Source: JACRAR01 sp041674385 (GTDB lineage: Bacteria > Pseudomonadota > Gammaproteobacteria > Burkholderiales > Rhodocyclaceae). From it: a stretch of DNA of 64,000 bases. This document shows, piece by piece, positions 1 to 7,739 of this stretch (positions are counted from its first letter, which is position 1; every line of letters starts with the position of its first letter). A model generated the notes under the pieces. It was not told the origin of the DNA and did not search any database. It saw nothing but the letters and a program-made list of their open reading frames with translations. The translations under genes were made by a program, and so were the position numbers. The stretch is taken from the NCBI GenBank assembly GCA_041674385.1, contig JBAYVU010000014.1, positions 1 to 64,000 of the forward strand. Direction: 5' to 3'.

Positions 1-46
1 GAGACGAGCAACAAAGCGGACGCCGCATTTGGCAGCAACCCGAAGG

Positions 47-147
47 GAACGAGGCAGATGGCCCCCATTGCGGCGTTGCTCGCTCCTGATTGGGAATAAC
101 CCAACGGCGTCGCTCGCGCCTTGTACTGGGAGCCATCTGCCTCGTTC
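47..147. repeat. Long inverted repeat upstream of ffs
   Basis: A perfect 16-bp inverted repeat, GAACGAGGCAGATGGC at 47-62 and its complement at 132-147, encloses about 70 bases that themselves contain related GC-rich inverted pieces (the GCGGCGTTGCTCG-like segment near 70-83 and its approximate complement near 1-26). It could fold as a large imperfect hairpin. It may be an intergenic palindromic repeat or the terminator region of an upstream gene outside the window; no coding potential is evident. Confidence 0.5.
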
Positions 148-162
148 GCACACGTCGATTAA

Positions 163-194
163 TTGAGAACACGCCCTGGGTGTTCTGTTAGAAT
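163..194 (+). promoter_or_regulatory. Putative promoter of ffs
   Basis: A -10-like TAGAAT at 189-194 lies about 7 bases before the first paired base of the 4.5S RNA at 202, as expected for a stable RNA. A TTGAGA at 163-168 is the best -35 candidate, but its 20-base spacer is long, so only the -10 call has reasonable support. Confidence 0.35.
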
Positions 195-201
195 TCGCGG
201 C

Positions 202-297
202 GGCGGGCCTCCCCGCATTGCGGGGTGGTGAACCTGGTCAGGTCCGGAAGGAAGCAGCCACAGCCATTTACTGCAAGTGCCGGGGGTAAGGCTCGCC
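202..297 (+). ncRNA. ffs: Signal recognition particle RNA (4.5S, small bacterial type)
   Basis: This is the RNA scaffold of the bacterial signal recognition particle, which with Ffh targets nascent membrane proteins to FtsY. The nearly invariant apical domain (GGTCAGGTCCGGAAGGAAGC, then AGCC) is present at about 236-259. The ends pair: GGCGGGCCT at 202-210 with AGGCTCGCC at 289-297, including one G-U pair. The length of about 96 bases fits the small bacterial form without an Alu domain. Its place directly upstream of dnaX is a common arrangement in beta- and gammaproteobacteria. Confidence 0.95.
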
Positions 298-379
298 ATA
301 CCCTTACTTTCTTGGCCGTTCGACTCATCCGAATCCTTCGTGTCCTTGGCGTTTCACGCATCGTCCTGAATTCTGCCGT

Positions 380-2008
380 ATGAGCTATCAAGTTCTCGCG
401 CGCAAGTGGCGCCCCAAATCGTTTGCCACGCTGGTGGGGCAGGAGCATGTCGTGCGCGCTTTGACCCATGCCCTCGACCAGCAGCGCTTGCATCATGCCT
501 ATCTGTTCACCGGCACGCGGGGGGTCGGCAAGACCACCATCGCCCGCATCATGGCCAAGGCGCTCAACTGCGAGACCGGTATTACCTCTGTGCCTTGCGG
601 CGCATGCACTTCCTGCATGGAGATCGACGGCGGCCGGTTCATCGATTTGATCGAGGTCGATGCCGCAACCAACACCAAGGTCGACGAGATGCGCCAGTTG
701 CTTGAGAACGCCGCCTATGCACCGACGCGCGGCCGCTTCAAGGTGTATGTCATCGACGAAGTGCACATGCTTTCCAACTCGGCGTTCAACGCCATGCTGA
801 AAACGCTGGAGGAGCCGCCCGAGCACATCAAGTTCATTCTTGCCACCACCGATCCGCAGAAAATACCGGTGACCGTGCTGAGCCGCTGCCTGCAATTCAA
901 CCTCAAACAGATGCCGCAGACGCACATCGTCTCTCATCTGGGGCAGATACTTGTGCAGGAGGGCGTGGCTTACGAGCCTGCGGCGCTGCATCAGTTGGCC
1001 AAGGCCGCGGCCGGCAGCATGCGCGATGCGCTCAGTTTGCTCGACCAGGCGATTGCGCACGGCGCCGGCCGGGTCGAGGAGGCCAACGTGCGCGATATGC
1101 TCGGTACGGTCGGCGACGATTATCTTTTCAGCATGCTCGACGCGCTGATCGCCGGGGATGCGCGGGCATTGCTGGCCGTGGCCGACACCATGAATGCGCG
1201 CAGCCTGAGTTTCGATGCGGCGTTGCAGGATCTGGCCACCCTGTTTCATCGCATCGCCCTGGCGCAGTTCGCTCCACAGGCGTTGTCCGACGATGGCGAG
1301 CGGCAGCGCTTGTTGCCCTATGCCGCTGCTTTCGATGCGGAGTTTTTGCAACTCGCATACCAGATTTGCATCCACGGTCGCGACGATCTGGCGCTGGCGC
1401 CCGATGAGCGTGCCGGATTCGGCATGACGTTGTTGCGCCTGCACACTTTTCGTCCGGAGACGCCTGTTCCTCTGGGCGAATCCATGCCCAAACCAGAAGC
1501 TTCACCGGCGGCATCGGCGTCGTCTGCGGCGGCCAAGCCCCACTCCTCGCCCAGTTCCAATCCCAAGGAAGCCGCCGCTCGCACAGCCTCTGCAGCGCCT
1601 GCTGTCGCAGTTGCGCCTGCGCCTGGCAATGTTCAGGATGACTGGCATGAAATCACTGCCCGTCTCAATCTCGGCGGTATGGTGCGAGGGCTTGCGCAAC
1701 ATTGCGAGTTGGCCGAGGTCGGTACGGACACGATCACCTTGCGTCTGCCGCCGGCGCATAAATACCTGCTGGGCAAGGCGCACCAGGATAAATTGCAGGC
1801 CGAATTGCAGGCCTATTATGGCCGGCCGCTCAGACTCAACATCCTGCTGGCAGAAACTGCGGAAGAAACACCCGTTGAACGCACTCGTCTGATTCAGCGC
1901 GAACGCCAGGAACGAGCCATTGCTGCGATCGAGCAGGACAGCTTCGTGCGCGAGGTGGTGGAACTGTTCGACGCCAACATCGACGAGTCGTCGATCAAAC
2001 CGATTTGA
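380..2008 (+). CDS. dnaX: DNA polymerase III subunit tau/gamma
   Basis: This is the clamp-loader ATPase that loads the beta clamp and, as tau, couples the polymerase cores and helicase. The 542-residue product starts MSYQVLARKWRPKSF, the usual DnaX N terminus. It has a Walker A motif (GTRGVGKTT, about residues 45-53), a zinc-binding module with Cys near residues 64-82, a Walker B/DExx box (VIDEVH) and the SRC sensor motif. A Pro/Ala/Ser-rich linker (about residues 365-415) leads to the C-terminal tau domain. The gene lies between ffs and ybaB and overlaps no upstream gene. I saw no A AAA AAG slippery heptamer, so a frameshifted gamma form is not supported here. Confidence 0.96.
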   Translation: MSYQVLARKWRPKSFATLVGQEHVVRALTHALDQQRLHHAYLFTGTRGVGKTTIARIMAKALNCETGITSVPCGACTSCMEIDGGRFIDLIEVDAATNTKVDEMRQLLENAAYAPTRGRFKVYVIDEVHMLSNSAFNAMLKTLEEPPEHIKFILATTDPQKIPVTVLSRCLQFNLKQMPQTHIVSHLGQILVQEGVAYEPAALHQLAKAAAGSMRDALSLLDQAIAHGAGRVEEANVRDMLGTVGDDYLFSMLDALIAGDARALLAVADTMNARSLSFDAALQDLATLFHRIALAQFAPQALSDDGERQRLLPYAAAFDAEFLQLAYQICIHGRDDLALAPDERAGFGMTLLRLHTFRPETPVPLGESMPKPEASPAASASSAAAKPHSSPSSNPKEAAARTASAAPAVAVAPAPGNVQDDWHEITARLNLGGMVRGLAQHCELAEVGTDTITLRLPPAHKYLLGKAHQDKLQAELQAYYGRPLRLNILLAETAEETPVERTRLIQRERQERAIAAIEQDSFVREVVELFDANIDESSIKPI

Positions 2009-2028
2009 AGCATTCAGGAGAAGCTAAG

Positions 2029-2352
2029 ATGATGAAAGGTGGCATAGCCGGCTTGATGAAACAGGCACAGCAGATGCAAGATCGCATGGCCAAGGCTCAG
2101 GAAGAACTGGCCGTGGTCGAGGTCGAGGGCCAATCCGGCGCCGGCATGGTCAAAGTGTGCATGACTTGCCGCCATGACGTGCGGCGTGTCACGATCGACG
2201 CGGCGGCGATGGAGGACAAGGAGATGCTGGAAGATTTGATCGCCGCGGCGGTCAACGACGCGGTGCGCAGGGCCGAGGCGACCACGCAGGAAAAAATGAG
2301 CGGCTTCACCGCGGGCCTGCAACTGCCGCCGGGCATGAAACTTCCGTTCTGA
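2029..2352 (+). CDS. ybaB: YbaB/EbfC family nucleoid-associated protein
   Basis: A 107-residue DNA-binding protein of the YbaB/EbfC family, which forms small homodimers and coats DNA. The start at 2029 is chosen because AGGAG at 2016-2020 sits 8 bases before it and the product then begins MMKGGIAGLMKQAQQMQ, typical of the family. The family C terminus (AGLQLPPGMKLPF) is intact. The gene sits between dnaX and recR with one base shared with recR (TGATG), the classical dnaX-ybaB-recR recombination/replication operon. Confidence 0.95.
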   Translation: MMKGGIAGLMKQAQQMQDRMAKAQEELAVVEVEGQSGAGMVKVCMTCRHDVRRVTIDAAAMEDKEMLEDLIAAAVNDAVRRAEATTQEKMSGFTAGLQLPPGMKLPF

Positions 2353-2948
2353 TGCCTGCTCGCGGCACGCTCAACAAACTTATCGAAGCATTGCGTTGCC
2401 TGCCTGGCGTTGGGCCGAAGTCGGCGCAGCGCATGGCTTACCATCTGCTGCAGCGCGAGCGGCCGGGGGCGCAGCGGCTGGCCGAGGCTCTTTCGGCGGC
2501 GCTCGAAGGCATCCACCCTTGCCAGCGCTGCAATACGTTCACCGAAGACGAGTGCTGCGAGCGCTGCGCCTCGGGCAAGCGCGACCCATCCCTGCTGTGC
2601 GTCGTGGAAATGCCGGTGGATCTGAACATGCTGGAGCAGACGCACGCATACAAGGGGCTCTACTACGTGCTCATGGGACGCTTGAGTCCGCTGGACGGCA
2701 TCGGCCCCAAGGAACTCAAGCTGGAGCGCCTGATCGAGCGCGCCTGCGACGGCGTGGTCAAGGAGGTCGTCATGGCGACCAATTTCACCAACGAGGGTGA
2801 GGCCACCGCGCATTACCTGTCCGAGCTGCTGCATGCGCGCGGCATCAAAGTCAGCCGGATCGCGCGCGGGTTGCCGGTCGGAGGCGAACTGGAATTCACG
2901 GATGCCGGCACCATCGCCCAGGCATTTTACGAGCGGCGGGATTACTGA
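2352..2948 (+). CDS. recR: Recombination mediator protein RecR
   Basis: A 198-residue RecR, which with RecO (and RecF) loads RecA onto SSB-coated gaps. The N-terminal helix-hairpin-helix region (LRCLPGVGPKSAQRMAYHLL) is followed by a four-cysteine zinc finger (CQRCNTF...CCERC, about residues 57-75), a Toprim domain and the C-terminal Walker B-like tail (ARGLPVGGELEF). The length matches the family. Its ATG overlaps the ybaB stop, so it is translationally coupled and last in the operon. Confidence 0.97.
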   Translation: MPARGTLNKLIEALRCLPGVGPKSAQRMAYHLLQRERPGAQRLAEALSAALEGIHPCQRCNTFTEDECCERCASGKRDPSLLCVVEMPVDLNMLEQTHAYKGLYYVLMGRLSPLDGIGPKELKLERLIERACDGVVKEVVMATNFTNEGEATAHYLSELLHARGIKVSRIARGLPVGGELEFTDAGTIAQAFYERRDY

Positions 2949-3079
2949 GTCATCTCACCGGTCAGCGGTTGTTAGGCAAAAGCTTCGATTACCCTGGAAT
3001 TCTCTATACTTCTGGCATTTTGTGTGTGCCGATAGTATTGATTTAATGAAAAAATTATTGTGCTGGCTACGACAGAGCT

Positions 3080-3108
3080 TTTAATCGGTAGCAATTGTCC
3101 GGTATAAT
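3080..3108 (+). promoter_or_regulatory. Putative promoter of petABC
   Basis: A consensus TATAAT at 3103-3108 lies 38 bases upstream of the petA start in an AT-rich gap. The hexamer 17 bases upstream (TTTAAT) is a poor -35 match, so the promoter may depend on an activator. Confidence 0.4.
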
Positions 3109-3146
3109 TGTCGAATATTTGCGTTTTCCACAACAGGGATGGAATT

Positions 3147-3749
3147 ATGGTGGGTGAAGACAAAGTGGATTGCGGCAGGCGTCGCCTGCTCGTTGCCACT
3201 GCGACGGCGGGAGGCGTGGCTGGCGTAGTCGCGGCAGTTCCGTTCGTAGCTAGCATGTTGCCTTCTGAGCGTGCCAAATCGGCCGGGGCTCCGGTTGAAG
3301 TGGATATCAGTAAGCTTGAGCCTGGTCAGATGCTTACGGTCGAATGGCGTGGCAAGCCGGTATGGATCATCAATCGTACCAAGGATATGCTCGATGCGCT
3401 CAAGAAGCTCGACGGTAGAGTCAGCGATCCGCAATCGGACAAGAAGATGCAACCCGAATACTGCAAAAACGAGACGCGTTCGATCAAGCCGGAAATTTTC
3501 GTTGCCGTTGGCATCTGCACCCATCTCGGCTGTTCGCCGACCGAGAAGTTCAAGACCGGCGCCGATAGCGGCATCGATGCGGACTGGCAGGGTGGTTTTT
3601 TATGCCCCTGCCACGGCACGACTTTCGACTTGGCCGGCAGGGTATACAAGAGCATGCCGGCGCCGGACAACCTGGAGATCCCGGCGCATAAGTATCTGAG
3701 CGATACCAAGCTAGTGATTGGTATTGGTCAAGATGGCAAGGAGGCCTGA
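3147..3749 (+). CDS. petA: Ubiquinol-cytochrome c reductase Rieske iron-sulfur subunit
   Basis: The Rieske 2Fe-2S subunit of the cytochrome bc1 complex, which takes the first electron from ubiquinol at the Qo site and passes it to cytochrome c1. With the start at 3147 the product is 200 residues and begins with a short polar stretch, then RRRLLVATAT, a twin-arginine-type signal anchor. Both cluster-binding boxes are present: CTHLGC and CPCHGTTFD, each supplying one Cys and one His plus the disulfide Cys. It ends four bases before petB, with AAGGAGG serving as the petB ribosome site. Confidence 0.96.
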   Translation: MVGEDKVDCGRRRLLVATATAGGVAGVVAAVPFVASMLPSERAKSAGAPVEVDISKLEPGQMLTVEWRGKPVWIINRTKDMLDALKKLDGRVSDPQSDKKMQPEYCKNETRSIKPEIFVAVGICTHLGCSPTEKFKTGADSGIDADWQGGFLCPCHGTTFDLAGRVYKSMPAPDNLEIPAHKYLSDTKLVIGIGQDGKEA

Positions 3750-3752
3750 CCG

Positions 3753-5018
3753 ATGAAAGCGAAAATGACAGCGCTGCTCGGATGGGTGGATGCCCGTTTC
3801 CCGCTGACTTCCACCTGGAAGGAGCACCTTGCTGAATATTACGCTCCGAAGAACTTCAATTTCTGGTACTTCTTCGGTTCGCTGGCGATACTGGTGCTGG
3901 GGCTTCAGATCATCACCGGCATTTTTCTGACGATGCACTATAAGCCGGATGCTTCACTCAATGCCTCGGGTGTTCCGGTGGCTTTCGCCAGCGTCGAGTA
4001 CATCATGCGCGACGTGCCCTGGGGATGGCTGATCCGTTACGTGCACTCGATCGGCGCCTCGGCCTTCTTTCTGGTGATTTATTTGCACATGTTTCGCGGT
4101 CTGCTCTATGGCTCTTACCGCAAACCCCGGGAACTGATCTGGTTGTTTGGCATGGTCATCTATCTGCTGATGATGGCCGAGGCATTCTTCGGTTATCTGT
4201 TGCCGTGGGGCCAGATGTCGTTCTGGGGTGCCCAGGTGATCGTAAATATGTTTTCGGCAATCCCGCTGATCGGACCTGAATTCTCGTTGTGGTTGCGTGG
4301 CGACTTCGTCGTCAGCGATGCCACGCTGAACCGTTTCTTCTCCTTTCACGTCATTCTCGTGCCGTTGCTGCTGCTGGGGCTGGTTGCTGCGCACATCGTG
4401 GCACTGCATGAAGTTGGCTCAAACAACCCCGATGGCATCGAGATCAAGAAGAAAAAGGACGCGAACGGCATCCCGCTCGATGGCATACCCTTCCACCCTT
4501 ATTACACCGTGAAGGATATCCTGGGCGTGGTGGTGTTCCTGATGGTTTTCTCGATCATCATATTCTTCATGCCGGAGTTTGGCGGCTACTTCCTCGAATA
4601 CAACAACTTCTTCCCCGCCGATCCCTTGGCGACGCCACCGCACATCGCGCCACTCTGGTACTTTACGCCGTACTACTCGATGTTGCGGGCGGTGACGGTC
4701 AACTTCTTTTGGATCGACGCCAAGTTCTGGGGCATCGTGGCGATGGGCGGCGGCGTGATGATCTTCCTATTCCTGCCTTGGCTCGACCGTAGTCCGGTAA
4801 AGTCGATTCGTTACAAAGGGCCGATCTTCAAAACTGCGGTGGCCATTTTTGTGGCATGTTTTTTCATCCTAGGCTACCTCGGAATGCTGGTGCCCACCCC
4901 CATGCGCACCCTAGTGGCGCAGATCTGTACTGTGCTTTATTTTGGTTTCTTTATCCTGATGCCGATTTACAGTCAGATCGACAAATGCAAACCTGAACCG
5001 GAAAGGCTGACCGGATAA
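3753..5018 (+). CDS. petB: Cytochrome b subunit of the bc1 complex
   Basis: A 421-residue, multi-pass inner-membrane subunit carrying hemes bL and bH and both quinone sites. Paired heme-ligand histidines appear in the RYVHSIGASAFFLVIYLHMF and FFSFHVILVPLLLLGLVAAH helices. The Qo loop reads PLWY (codons 4650-4661), not the mitochondrial/alphaproteobacterial PEWY; beta- and gammaproteobacteria are known to vary here, usually to PVWY. The stop overlaps the petC start by one base, so petABC is one operon. Confidence 0.97.
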   Translation: MKAKMTALLGWVDARFPLTSTWKEHLAEYYAPKNFNFWYFFGSLAILVLGLQIITGIFLTMHYKPDASLNASGVPVAFASVEYIMRDVPWGWLIRYVHSIGASAFFLVIYLHMFRGLLYGSYRKPRELIWLFGMVIYLLMMAEAFFGYLLPWGQMSFWGAQVIVNMFSAIPLIGPEFSLWLRGDFVVSDATLNRFFSFHVILVPLLLLGLVAAHIVALHEVGSNNPDGIEIKKKKDANGIPLDGIPFHPYYTVKDILGVVVFLMVFSIIIFFMPEFGGYFLEYNNFFPADPLATPPHIAPLWYFTPYYSMLRAVTVNFFWIDAKFWGIVAMGGGVMIFLFLPWLDRSPVKSIRYKGPIFKTAVAIFVACFFILGYLGMLVPTPMRTLVAQICTVLYFGFFILMPIYSQIDKCKPEPERLTG

Positions 5019-5728
5019 TGAAGAAGCTATTTTTTACGCTGTTCTTGATGCCGCTGGCGGTATTCGCTGCCGGAACAGAACTTCATCTCGACAAGGCACC
5101 GGATAAGACACGCGACATGGCGGCCCTGCAACGTGGGGCCAAGGTGTTCGTCAACTACTGCCTGAATTGTCATTCGGCGTCGTTCATGCGTTATAACCGA
5201 CTGCGCGACATCGGCCTGACCGACGAACAGATTCGGGACAATCTGGTTTTTTCCGACGACAAGGTCGGCGATCTGATGAAAACCGCGATGCAACGTGCCG
5301 AAGCCAAGGTATGGTTCGGCAAGGCTCCTCCGGATCTGACCATGGTCGCACGTGCGCGCGCTTCCGAGTTCGGCTCGGGAGCAGACTGGCTCTACACGTA
5401 TCTACGCGGTTTCTACCGTGACGCCAAGCGTCCGTCGGGCTGGAACAACACGGTTTTCGAGAATGTCGGCATGCCGCACGTACTGTGGGAATTGCAAGGC
5501 CAGCAAGTGATGGGGCAGGACCACAAGCTGAGCATTTCCAAGCCGGGCAAACTCAAGCCGGAAGAGTACGATGCATTGGTTGCGGACTTGGTAGGTTATC
5601 TCCAGTATATGGCTGAGCCAATGGCGGAAACGCGCAAGCAATTGGGCGTGGCCGTTCTGATCGCACTGGGCGTGTTGCTGGTCTTTTCGTACGCACTTAA
5701 GCGTGAGTACTGGAAAGACGTTCACTAA
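5018..5728 (+). CDS. petC: Cytochrome c1
   Basis: The membrane-anchored c-type cytochrome of the bc1 complex, accepting electrons from the Rieske protein. The 236-residue product has a signal peptide (KKLFFTLFLMPLAVFA), one CxxCH heme site (CLNCH, about residue 48), a plausible Met axial ligand in the C-terminal half, and a C-terminal membrane anchor (VAVLIALGVLLVFSYAL) followed by a short basic tail. It is the last gene of petABC. Confidence 0.96.
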   Translation: MKKLFFTLFLMPLAVFAAGTELHLDKAPDKTRDMAALQRGAKVFVNYCLNCHSASFMRYNRLRDIGLTDEQIRDNLVFSDDKVGDLMKTAMQRAEAKVWFGKAPPDLTMVARARASEFGSGADWLYTYLRGFYRDAKRPSGWNNTVFENVGMPHVLWELQGQQVMGQDHKLSISKPGKLKPEEYDALVADLVGYLQYMAEPMAETRKQLGVAVLIALGVLLVFSYALKREYWKDVH

Positions 5729-5839
5729 CATTTATACTTATCAAACCGCGCAAAGTTGCATATGGGGCATCGAGACCATAATTCACCAGCGGTACGCCGC
5801 GTGGTGCGGGATGCCGACTATTCCTGGGGTACCAGTACC

Positions 5840-6436
5840 ATGATGAACCTGTACTCGGGCACGACATGCCCGTTTAGCCATCGCTGCCGTATCGTTCTGT
5901 ACGAGAAGCAGATGGATTTTCAGGTGATCGATGTCGATCTGTTCAACAAGCCGGAGGACATCGCGGTCATCAATCCCTACAATCGTGTCCCGGTGTTGGT
6001 TGATCGCGACCTCGTTTTATATGAATCCAACATTATCAACGAGTATATCGACGAGCGTTTTCCCCATCCGCAACTGATGCCGCCAGATCCGATCATGCGC
6101 GCCCGCGCCCGGCAGCTCCTGTTTACCATGGAAAAAGAGCTGTTCAGCCACATCGAGGTGCTGGAAAGAAATCTTAAGTCAGCCGAAAAGTCCCGTCTTC
6201 ATGTGCGGGATCGTCTTACCGAACTGGCCCCGATCTTCAGCAAGCAGAAGCATATGCTGGGCGACGAGTTTTCCATGCTGGATGTGGCCATTGCCCCCTT
6301 GCTGTGGCGTCTGGACCATTACGGTATCGAGCTTGACAAGTCCGCGGCAACACTGCTGAAATATGCGGAACGTATTTTCAGTCGGCAGGGTTTTATCGAT
6401 GCCTTGACGCCATCCGAAAAGGTCATGCGCCGCTAG
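5840..6436 (+). CDS. sspA: Stringent starvation protein A (glutathione S-transferase fold)
   Basis: An SspA-type protein with a GST fold that binds RNA polymerase and affects stress and stationary-phase transcription. The start at 5840 (or the adjacent ATG at 5843) gives the usual MNLYSGTTCPFSHRCR beginning. The thioredoxin-like half has the NPYNRVPVL loop and the ESNIINEYID region; an all-alpha half follows. Upstream in-frame codons to 5756 encode nothing family-like. It follows petC and precedes sspB, a very common order in these bacteria. Confidence 0.93.
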   Translation: MMNLYSGTTCPFSHRCRIVLYEKQMDFQVIDVDLFNKPEDIAVINPYNRVPVLVDRDLVLYESNIINEYIDERFPHPQLMPPDPIMRARARQLLFTMEKELFSHIEVLERNLKSAEKSRLHVRDRLTELAPIFSKQKHMLGDEFSMLDVAIAPLLWRLDHYGIELDKSAATLLKYAERIFSRQGFIDALTPSEKVMRR

Positions 6437-6467
6437 TCCGGGATGCTAGCGGGTGAATCAACAATCC

Positions 6468-6875
6468 ATGACCCCTGTTTCATCGACCAAACCCTACCTG
6501 ATCCGCGCTATCCACGAATGGTGTATCGATCAGGGGTTTACCCCTTATCTGGCAGTGAGTGTTAGTTCCCGCACCAAGGTGCCGCGCGAGTATGTCAATG
6601 ACGGCCAGATTGTTCTCAATCTTGGCCACGAGGCGACGCATCAGCTGGTGATGGGCAACGAACTCATCACTTTTTCGGCGCGTTTCAATGGCGTTGCTCA
6701 GGCATTATCGGTTCCGATCGAAAGCGTTTCAGCCATCTATGCGCGGGAAAATGGCCAAGGTATGGCATTTGAGGTCGCGCCTCAGCGCGAGCCAGAGGGG
6801 GCTGAGCCGGCGAGCGCTGAGGAACCGCCACAGACCGCATCTTCCTCCCATCCACATCTTACCCGCGTCAAGTAA
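6468..6875 (+). CDS. sspB: ClpXP protease specificity-enhancing factor SspB
   Basis: An adaptor that tethers ssrA-tagged proteins to ClpXP. The conserved core (KPYLIRAIHEWC...TPYLAV, then VLNLG and the FSARFNGV strand) covers the first two thirds, and the acidic/Pro-rich tail ends in LTRVK, the ClpX-binding peptide. An in-frame GTG at 6453 would add five residues; the ATG at 6468 is preferred because the result matches the usual N terminus. It converges on the next gene with only seven bases between the stops. Confidence 0.92.
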   Translation: MTPVSSTKPYLIRAIHEWCIDQGFTPYLAVSVSSRTKVPREYVNDGQIVLNLGHEATHQLVMGNELITFSARFNGVAQALSVPIESVSAIYARENGQGMAFEVAPQREPEGAEPASAEEPPQTASSSHPHLTRVK

Positions 6876-6882
6876 TTCCGGC

Positions 6883-7677
6883 TTACAACTGTAACCGTCC
6901 GTTCGTCAGGGATTGGACGAGCTGCAAACGAGTAATGGTCGGACGCAGATCGAGTCCTGTTTGCTGCTTGAGCAAAATCGCCTGGGCACGCATTTCCTCC
7001 AGACTGACATCGACCGCTTCCCCGCATACGCCAAAGGCAATTGTATTGCCGCTGTCCAGGGAGGGGAAGACCACCGAGCGTTTCTGAAATGCTACGTGGA
7101 TTTTTTCGGCACAGGCAGCATAGCCCCGGCTACGGCTGAGCAGATTGCTTGTCAGGAGCCCCTGTGCGGACAGGCGAGTCCGACAGGCTTCATAGAATTC
7201 CAGCGTGTCGAGTTGAGCGACGTGTCCATCCGGACCGTAGCCATCGACGAATATCGCGTCGAATTTGCCGCCAGATTGCACGATATAGTCGGCGGCATCG
7301 GCGATCACCAGCTTCAGGCGCTGCGGATCGTCGGGAAGGGAGAAGTACTGCCGCGCCAGCGGTACGATACGCGCATCGATTTCGACTGCCGTGATGTGCG
7401 TTTGCGGCAGATACCGGTAAAGATACTTGGCCAATGAGCCTGCCCCCAAACCAATCAATAACGCACGGCGCGGCCAGCCTGTGTCTGAACGCAACAGCAG
7501 ACAAGCCATCATTTCGCGGGTATAGGCCAGTTCAAGCGCAAACGGGCGGCGGACGCGCATCGATCCCTGGATCCATTCAGAGCCAAAATGCAGGCTGCGC
7601 ACGCCTGCTTCCTCGGAAATCTCGAGCTCGTAAGGAAGTAATTGCGCAAGCAGGGAATTCAATGAAGGAATTTTCAT
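6883..7677 (-). CDS. Spermidine synthase-like methyltransferase-fold protein
   Basis: A 264-residue Rossmann-fold protein of the polyamine aminopropyltransferase/SpeE-like family. Visible are the nucleoside-binding loop (LLIGLGAGSLAKYL), the acidic strand end (TAVEID) and the DAADYI and IFVDGYGPDGH segments. The N-terminal beta domain of true spermidine synthases is short, so it may be one of the many SpeE-like proteins of unknown substrate. It is alone on the minus strand, convergent with sspB. Confidence 0.75.
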   Translation of the reverse strand: MKIPSLNSLLAQLLPYELEISEEAGVRSLHFGSEWIQGSMRVRRPFALELAYTREMMACLLLRSDTGWPRRALLIGLGAGSLAKYLYRYLPQTHITAVEIDARIVPLARQYFSLPDDPQRLKLVIADAADYIVQSGGKFDAIFVDGYGPDGHVAQLDTLEFYEACRTRLSAQGLLTSNLLSRSRGYAACAEKIHVAFQKRSVVFPSLDSGNTIAFGVCGEAVDVSLEEMRAQAILLKQQTGLDLRPTITRLQLVQSLTNGRLQL

Positions 7678-7739
7678 TGCAGCGTCTGCTGGCTAGGGGC
7701 ATGGCCAGCGCTTCATCGACATTCAGCATGTATCTCTGA

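Noticed and set aside
188..1444. A 418-codon minus-strand frame across dnaX and the 4.5S RNA
   Set aside because: It is antisense to dnaX and runs through the highly conserved RNA gene.
380..2008. Programmed frameshift to make a gamma form of DnaX
   Set aside because: I saw no A AAA AAG slippery heptamer in the gene.
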